DNA of 64,000 bases from Sipunculus nudus (lineage: Eukaryota > Annelida > Sipuncula > Golfingiida > Sipunculidae): NCBI GenBank assembly GCA_026874595.1, contig CM049311.1:46503676-46567675 (forward strand), written 5' to 3'. The stretch's first letter is position 1; every line of letters starts with the position of its first letter. The translations under genes and the position numbers were made by a program. Below are positions 58,177-64,000 of the stretch, piece by piece. Below the pieces are notes generated by a model. That model saw only the letters and a list, made by a program, of their open reading frames with translations. It did not search any database and was not told the DNA's origin.

Positions 58177-61100
58177 CAAGGGACCTATGGGTCACGACGC
58201 TCAGCTGTTATATATGATAAAAAAATATTATTTAGAAATGAGGCACACGCTGGTTTGGTGTGGTAATAAATATAAGCTGTATTATGAGTTGTTGTTGTTT
58301 AGCTTATGTATGATTTTGATAGTACCTTTGGAGACGGAAGAGGATTGATTTCATTTATTTTATTAACAAATGGAGTACTACTGTCACACAGATTTTGACT
58401 TGGCCATATAACTTATAAGCAGCACATATAATATAAGAGTTTAACTATTTATTAAAAAAATTACAAATATTGTCCCAAATATAATTTTTATTAAAAATAA
58501 TAAGAGAATCATGTTTTTTTAAATGAAATATAACTGATATGATTATTAAAATAATATTAAAGAATATATTCATGAATGCATTCATGAATACATTTTGAAA
58601 GTATTTGCACAAGTATTCATATACTTTCATTTTTTCCTGAATTCCCATTCTTTATGCAAGAAATTTTATTATGGAGTACATAATCATATTCGAATTTAAA
58701 TACAATTACAAAGTTGATGTTGAGAATCCAGAATATACAAAATTCACATATTTAAATAATGATCACAAGTACCTGGTTTTATGGCTTTTATTTATATTAA
58801 AAAATAGCTGTAAAAAATTCATTTTGGACTAATTTCACATCAATTATATTTTTATTAATATTTTTAAAAATTTAAAAGATTTTCATCTAATTTTTGGTAT
58901 ACAATTTAATTTTGATTAATTAAAGTTATATTACTGGAAAAAAGGTCCATAGCTTTAACATTTTTTGTGTTAAGTGATCAAATATCTTTCCTGATTTTTT
59001 ACAAAATGCATTATGTTTGGGCCCATAACTTTTTTAAATTAAATAATACAGACATAATTTCTGGCATGTACATAGGAACTATATAGAGGAATATTTATGG
59101 TAAATATAAGGAAAAACAGATGAGTGGTTTTGATATTAGGCAGTCCTGAAGTGTGAAAATAGGTTTCAAATAAAAAATTGAGGTTTTTCCTTAATTTCTC
59201 AAAGGAACGAAGTTGCAAAGACCCAGTTTTCGGCTTGGTAGGAGATCTTGGGGACATCTAACATTATGCCGAATTTTGGATTCCTAGGTCTTGACTAATA
59301 CCTTTATTTCACATTCAAGGGAATAATACATTTAAGTTTATAAATTATTTAAGCATATCCACTTTTTCCATTAAAATAGTTTTTATCTGATTAATTTTGT
59401 TTATTTATAAGTTTTATACATTTGTATTAAAAAAACATTGAAAATATAAGTTAAAATATTAGAATTCTTAGTTGCAATCATTATACATCCAGAGTGTAGC
59501 TCGTATTGGGTCATATTATGCATACACATATATTTTTATTATTTTTAAATCACAAATTTTTAAACTGAATTTAAAAGAAAATAATGCCACAACATGGCAT
59601 CTGCAAGATTATTCCTTGAATCACTATTAAAAGTTTTGCACATTGGAGTTTTCAGTACATGCTTAATCTTATTTACCAAAATAAAATATGATTCTGTAAA
59701 TTTGGTAAAATAAAAACATCTTTTCAAATAAAGTATACACACTCTGTTGGTTGAATGAGGGACAAGCAATATCATTATGCTAATTACAATCTAAGCTTTA
59801 ATTTATTCCTGGAATTAATAGTCAATTTCACACCTGGTGAAGTTTTTACTCTTCTCAAGGAAGGAATTACTTATCTGATGAACATCCACACTTTCATAGC
59901 AATACACCACTTTGCGGACACAATTAAATGTGCACTTTAATCATTGTAACCCTGGTGGTAAATACAAAATCTAAAATGTAGCATAGCCAAGAATAAAATG
60001 AAATACAGAAAATTATAACATTCATCTAGTTAATACATCATCTAGGGGGGGGGGGGTGTGCAGGGCAGAGGGGAAGCCTGCTAGTAGTGGCCCAGCTGAG
60101 CCAAGACAAGCTGCCTGGGGTGGGTTACATAATGCAAGTGAAGGCTTTACTACTAGGTGGGCTAGATGTAAACAACACTTGACATGGTGTATGAAAACTT
60201 GAATAAAAGTTACTCTTTTCAATCAATTCCTTTGAAATTTCAGATTTTAAAAGATTAAACCCTTATGTTTATATGCTGTGAAAATTAAATCAACAGTGCT
60301 TACAGAAAAAAAAAACATGCCATTGCCAAAGTTGGACACAATTTAGGGTACTGATTTTTTATTTAAGCTAATAACTTGAAAAATTTGCAAAATTCAGATC
60401 TAATTTTGGGTAAACAATCAAATCTTGATTAAATAAAGTTATATTCCTGACAAAAAGTCTCCAGCTTCAGCAATTCTCATCTTAGGTGAGTAAATATATT
60501 TCTTGATTTTTAAAAAAGTGCATTGTGTTTGGGCCCATTACTTAAAAAAAATACACAATACTGACATCATTTCTGGCATGTGCATAGCGAATATATAGAA
60601 AAATATGTATATTATATATGTTCAAAGTCAGATCAGTGGTTTTGATATTAGGCAGTCTTAAAGTGTAACAATGGGTTTTTAATGGAAAAATGAAGTTTTT
60701 CATTGATATCTCGAAGGAATTAAGTCCAAGTGACCAAATTCTTGGCATGGTAGAGGATTTTGGAGAAATCTAACTGTATGCCAAATTTAAGGAACTTAGA
60801 GCTGAAGCTCGGGAGCTGAGCTCTAGCAAACTGCATAACACTAGCAATATGTGACATGGTGCTTGAAAACTTGAATAAAATCTACAGTTTTTGATCAACT
60901 GGTTTCAAATTTTTGGTGTTAACAGTTGAAATGCTTACAAAAACATGCTGTGAAAATTGAATCCACAGCAGTTACAGCAAAAAAACGTGCCATGGTCAAA
61001 GTTGGGCAAAATTTAAGGTACCAAATTTTTATTTTTGCTAAAATTTTAAAAAATTTAAAAGATTTTGATCTAATTTTGGGTATACAATTTAATTTTGATT

Positions 61101-61586
61101 AAAAAAAGTAATATTACTGGAAAAAAGTGCTTAGCTTTAACAAGTTTTGTGTTAAGTGATAAAATTTCTTTCCTGATTATTTACAAAATGCATTATGTTT
61201 GGGCCCATAACTTTTTTAAATTATATAATACTAACCTAATTTCTGGCATGTACATAGGAATTATATAGAGGATTATTTATAGGAAATATAAGGAAAAACA
61301 GATGAGTGGTTTTGATATTAGGCAGTCCTGAAGTGTGAAAATAGGTTTTTAATAAAAAATTGAGGTTTTTCCTTAATTTCTCAAAGGAATGAAGTCGCAA
61401 AGACCCAGTTTTCGGCTTGGTAGGAGATCTTTGGGACATCTAACAGTATGCTGAATTTTGGATTCCTAGGTCTTACGGTTTCAAAACGTGCCACATCTAC
61501 GGATGGACGGACGGACAGACGGACGGACGGATGACAGACAATGGACCACGACTATAGCTCAGATGACCTATAGTCAGCTGAGCTAA
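58177..61586 (+). mobile_element. Longest complete hairpin-family element, 3.41 kb
   Basis: The left end CAAGGGACCTATGGGTCACG, then ACGCTCAGCTG, is at 58177. The right end is (GACG)n at 61500-61532, then the hairpin 61557-61583 (GCTCAG...CTGAGC) and CTAA. The interior contains two internal direct copies of a ~250-bp segment (58985-59290 and 61190-61480) with GGTTTTGATATTAGGCAGTC and AAAGACCCAGTTTTCGGCTT, and a third, more diverged copy at 60530-60790. A poly-G-headed GC-rich module lies at 60045-60190. No transposase. It serves as the reference for truncated relatives at 20093 and 43261. Confidence 0.85.
61557..61583. repeat. Right-end hairpin of the 58177 element
   Basis: GCTCAG-a-TGAC-ctata-GTCA-g-CTGAGC, same form as at 1325 and 19850. 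Confidence 0.88.
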
Positions 61587-62683
61587 AAATCTCAGAAATC
61601 AAAGCAATTTTAAATGGTCCAATAGAAAACTTTGGGCATTCTGTCATTGTGTCCATATCATAGAAAATATGCTAGATTTCATCTAATTTAGCAGTTTGCA
61701 ATATTCACTGATTATTAATATTACATGTTTAATTACATGGAACCAAGTTTTTCCACAGTAACACTGACCATAGGATATTGTGTTAACAGAAATAGCAGGA
61801 AAGTTTCCTTCCTTTTATCAATTTTTTATACTTACTTTGTACCTGTAGAAATAATTGTTTACATTACGTTTTTTAGATGTATCTTGAAAATTATTTTGAC
61901 ACTCCATTTCCTTCATATTTTATGGCTATATTATTGTTCAAATTCAACATGACTTTAAATATCTACAGTTCCTTTACACTAAAGCAAGCAGAACATTGTT
62001 TACTATAATATGTGATTCAAGGAATAACATTTATTTTTTCAGACATTTTAAATTTTTTTATCAAACAATTTACATATATTTTCTTCCATATTTATTCCCA
62101 AGTCAGAATATCACCAATATATATCCTACATTGGTATAAAATAAAAATATATATTTCAAAGAGTTATTTATTTCAAACTAATAAAGAAATATAGCAGGTT
62201 ATGTTAATACAGTTTTGCCTTTTCATGCAATTTGTATGCCCTGGTTCATACATTCTGTCAAGTTCTAAGACAGACACTAAGACTATCTGAGAGAGAGTAT
62301 GACAATATTTTTTTTTCCAAATAAAACTAAAGTGGTTGCATACATATTAAAACATTGGCACAAATGAACATCTATCACAAAACTATGCTAAAAAGTGAGC
62401 CACACATGTGAAGATAATTCAAGGTTTAGCCCTACTACAGTAAAAAAAATCAATGAATCTCAAGGGGGAAGCTGTCCTGAAAGTAATACCATGAGTTAGA
62501 AGTGAGATCACAAGCTGTCGTGAAGCGGCAGGCGGCTAGATGTGGCCAGTGGAAGCATCGATTGTTATACAGTGTCACACTCAACCTTGGGGCAGCACTA
62601 TGTTTACGGTTAATGAATGTACAATGATAGCATAATGGTTGTGCACGGAGGACATTCTGAAATCAGGTGTTTCACTGACAGCA
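61587..62683. other. Unannotated AT-rich stretch
   Basis: No repeats identified. 62490-62660 becomes GC-richer. No exon signal was strong enough to call. Confidence 0.4.
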
Positions 62684-62838
62684 TTATTTGAACGTATTGG
62701 AATCCTCTACAGCTGTCACATGGTAATTGAATAAGCTTGTCATGTAGTTTTTTCTTCTCAGTCTCTTGACTATGGCTTTGAATGTTTCTGTTGCATCGAT
62801 CATTTCTTTGGTTTTAACTTTTTTCTCATTTCTTTCAG

Positions 62839-62923
62839 GATAAAGCCAGGGGATGACCATTTGCAAGCGGGACCTTTGATTAATATGTCTGTACAGCCCC
62901 AGACGGCTCACAGCAGGCCATGA
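62839..62923 (+). CDS. Possible terminal exon (unidentified)
   Basis: A strong acceptor (TTTTCTCATTTCTTTCAG after a long pyrimidine tract) precedes GATAAAGCC. One frame reads IKPGDDHLQAGPLINMSVQP, then QTAHSRP and a stop at 62921. The opposite strand has a competing 75-codon frame (62911-62684) rich in basic residues, and only one can be real. No upstream exon was found. Confidence 0.18.
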
Positions 62924-63101
62924 AGCATAACACTAAGTGAACAACTGTTTTTGTCCTCACTACTTGGGTGACAACCATAAACTGTAACGGTCAAGAAAGA
63001 AACTGTAGCAGAGGATTTGATTTACACCACTGCTGGCCAGATGTATTAAGTGCTGAAGGACCCCTCTAGTTCCCCTGGGATAATCGTAATCCTGATAAAT
63101 T

Positions 63102-63314
63102 TTGATTGATATTACAAGTGAAGGCCACACATTTGAGCAATCACGATTTGTCGGAAGCATGGATGGCAACGAGCTTTTCTACTCAAACTTGGAATCATTC
63201 CAACCCGCCGGATGGAAGATGTCAAAAGACAGGACAATGGACACAGAGCATTACCAAGGTGTCACCAAGATCTCTGTTACCCTAGAGACAGGCAAGCTAC
63301 TTTATTTCCACTAG
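63102..63314 (+). CDS. Possible exon or small open frame, 70 codons
   Basis: The frame from ATG 63102 has balanced composition in an otherwise AT-rich area (EGHTFEQSRFVGSMDGNELF, then YSNLESFQPAGWKMSKDRTM and TEHYQGVTKISVTLETG). The minus strand is closed in all frames across the last part. The end coincides with a GC-type donor-like ACAG|GCAAGC, otherwise it stops ten residues on. Unrecognised. It could belong with 62839-62923 as part of one gene, but no joint model is consistent. Confidence 0.22.
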   Translation: MIDITSEGHTFEQSRFVGSMDGNELFYSNLESFQPAGWKMSKDRTMDTEHYQGVTKISVTLETGKLLYFH

Positions 63315-64000
63315 CATGTTTAATTATATCCCTGATTAATTCTCTGATTAAGAATATATGAGTTTAAATTAGTCATATTTAGGTTGACATTTTCTATACA
63401 AAAATATAAGGAAATGCTAGTATAACATACTTTCTGTAAGGACTATATCTTTCTAAAATATTATTAGAAAATTGTGATAATCAAACCTGAGAGAAGGACA
63501 AAATCAAACAGTAAATGGCAAATCAAATGATTTTACTAGAGAGAATTTAAAAGTTTCATAAATTACAGAAGTAGATATGAACCATTTGTTTGCTCTGCTA
63601 AAACTGTTAAACATGAAATGGGGGAATAACATGGATGCAAGCACCACAAGAGTAATGCAATGAGGAAATTAAGCTATTTATGATCAATTTACACAGCAAA
63701 TTTCAAAGCAATCCATGGAGCAAAAATTTTAAAATCCTATCTTTGATTCTTTTTTTTACCTAAAAAAAACACAAAAAATAAGAGTGAAATTTCTGACATG
63801 TCAATGTAATTTTTTTCTGGTCTCCATAATTTTGTTAAAACCTTAAAAAATGACAGGGAATATATTATATGTTGAAAAGATGAACATGCACATAATATTT
63901 AAAATGTATAATATCCAAAGCAAAATATTTATTAGAATTCATACTGACCTTCAAGGTTCTCAAAATTGTTTTCACCTCAAAGCTAACAGATTAAATGTCA
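63315..64000. other. Unannotated AT-rich stretch to window end
   Basis: No repeat, hairpin or exon signal recognised. Confidence 0.45.

Overview
This is 64 kb of AT-rich (roughly two-thirds A+T by eye) animal nuclear DNA dominated by interspersed and tandem repeats. No complete protein-coding gene can be supported. The repeat repertoire suggests a marine lophotrochozoan, most likely a bivalve mollusc: non-autonomous elements ending in a (GACG)n tract plus an AGCTCAG...CTGAGCT hairpin, GGTGGCGCCACC-rich elements with core repeats, a tRNA-derived SINE and many minisatellites. That assignment is an inference from family resemblance, with no marker gene behind it.

Layout. 1-620 is a ~180-bp satellite. 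630-1740 holds the end of a hairpin-terminated element and nuclear-receptor-half-site repeats. 2.9-13.3 kb is a mosaic of three copies of a GGTGGCGCCACC element (2879-4280, 5000-6122, 11674-13319). Between them lies a long element of iterated units (6484-9560), interrupted by a solo-LTR-like insertion (8296-9008), plus a 25-bp minisatellite and a 57-bp minisatellite. 15.1-15.7 kb carries a coding-like but frameshifted stretch on the minus strand, abutted by a transposon end. 15.7-21.9 kb is three consecutive hairpin-family elements with a 129-bp tandem repeat. 22.8-28.5 kb contains a degenerate T-rich repeat, a GC-richer unique block that may be regulatory, and a 47-bp minisatellite. 30.6-39.6 kb contains arrays of AGGTCA-type half-sites, two blocks built from TATAAGGG/CATATATG words in opposite orientation, and a 2.45-kb hairpin element. 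That element lies inside what may be the intron of a small spliced non-coding transcript (34.1-38.9 kb). 40.06-40.6 kb looks like a TATA-less promoter with YY1, ETS and CCAAT motifs, followed by two possible short exons. 42.8-45 kb is more hairpin-family DNA. 45.1-48.3 kb is a long-terminal-inverted-repeat, foldback-like element with a second TIR element nested in it. It is followed by a 4-kb array of about 60 copies of a 66-bp satellite (48450-52410). 53.86-54.11 kb is a tRNA-derived SINE, 55.8-56.3 kb another repeat, 58.2-61.6 kb the longest (3.4 kb) complete hairpin-family element, and 62.7-63.3 kb has weak exon-like signals.

The most distinctive content is the set of two-ended non-autonomous elements: a palindromic GTGACCCATGGGTCAC left end, and a (GACG)n tract plus a terminal hairpin on the right. 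They resemble Helentron/HINE-type elements in architecture and carry arrays of nuclear-receptor-like half-sites, including DR1 sites. The nested foldback structure and the large 66-bp satellite follow. All calls were made by eye. Copy numbers and boundaries are approximate unless an exact motif position is given.
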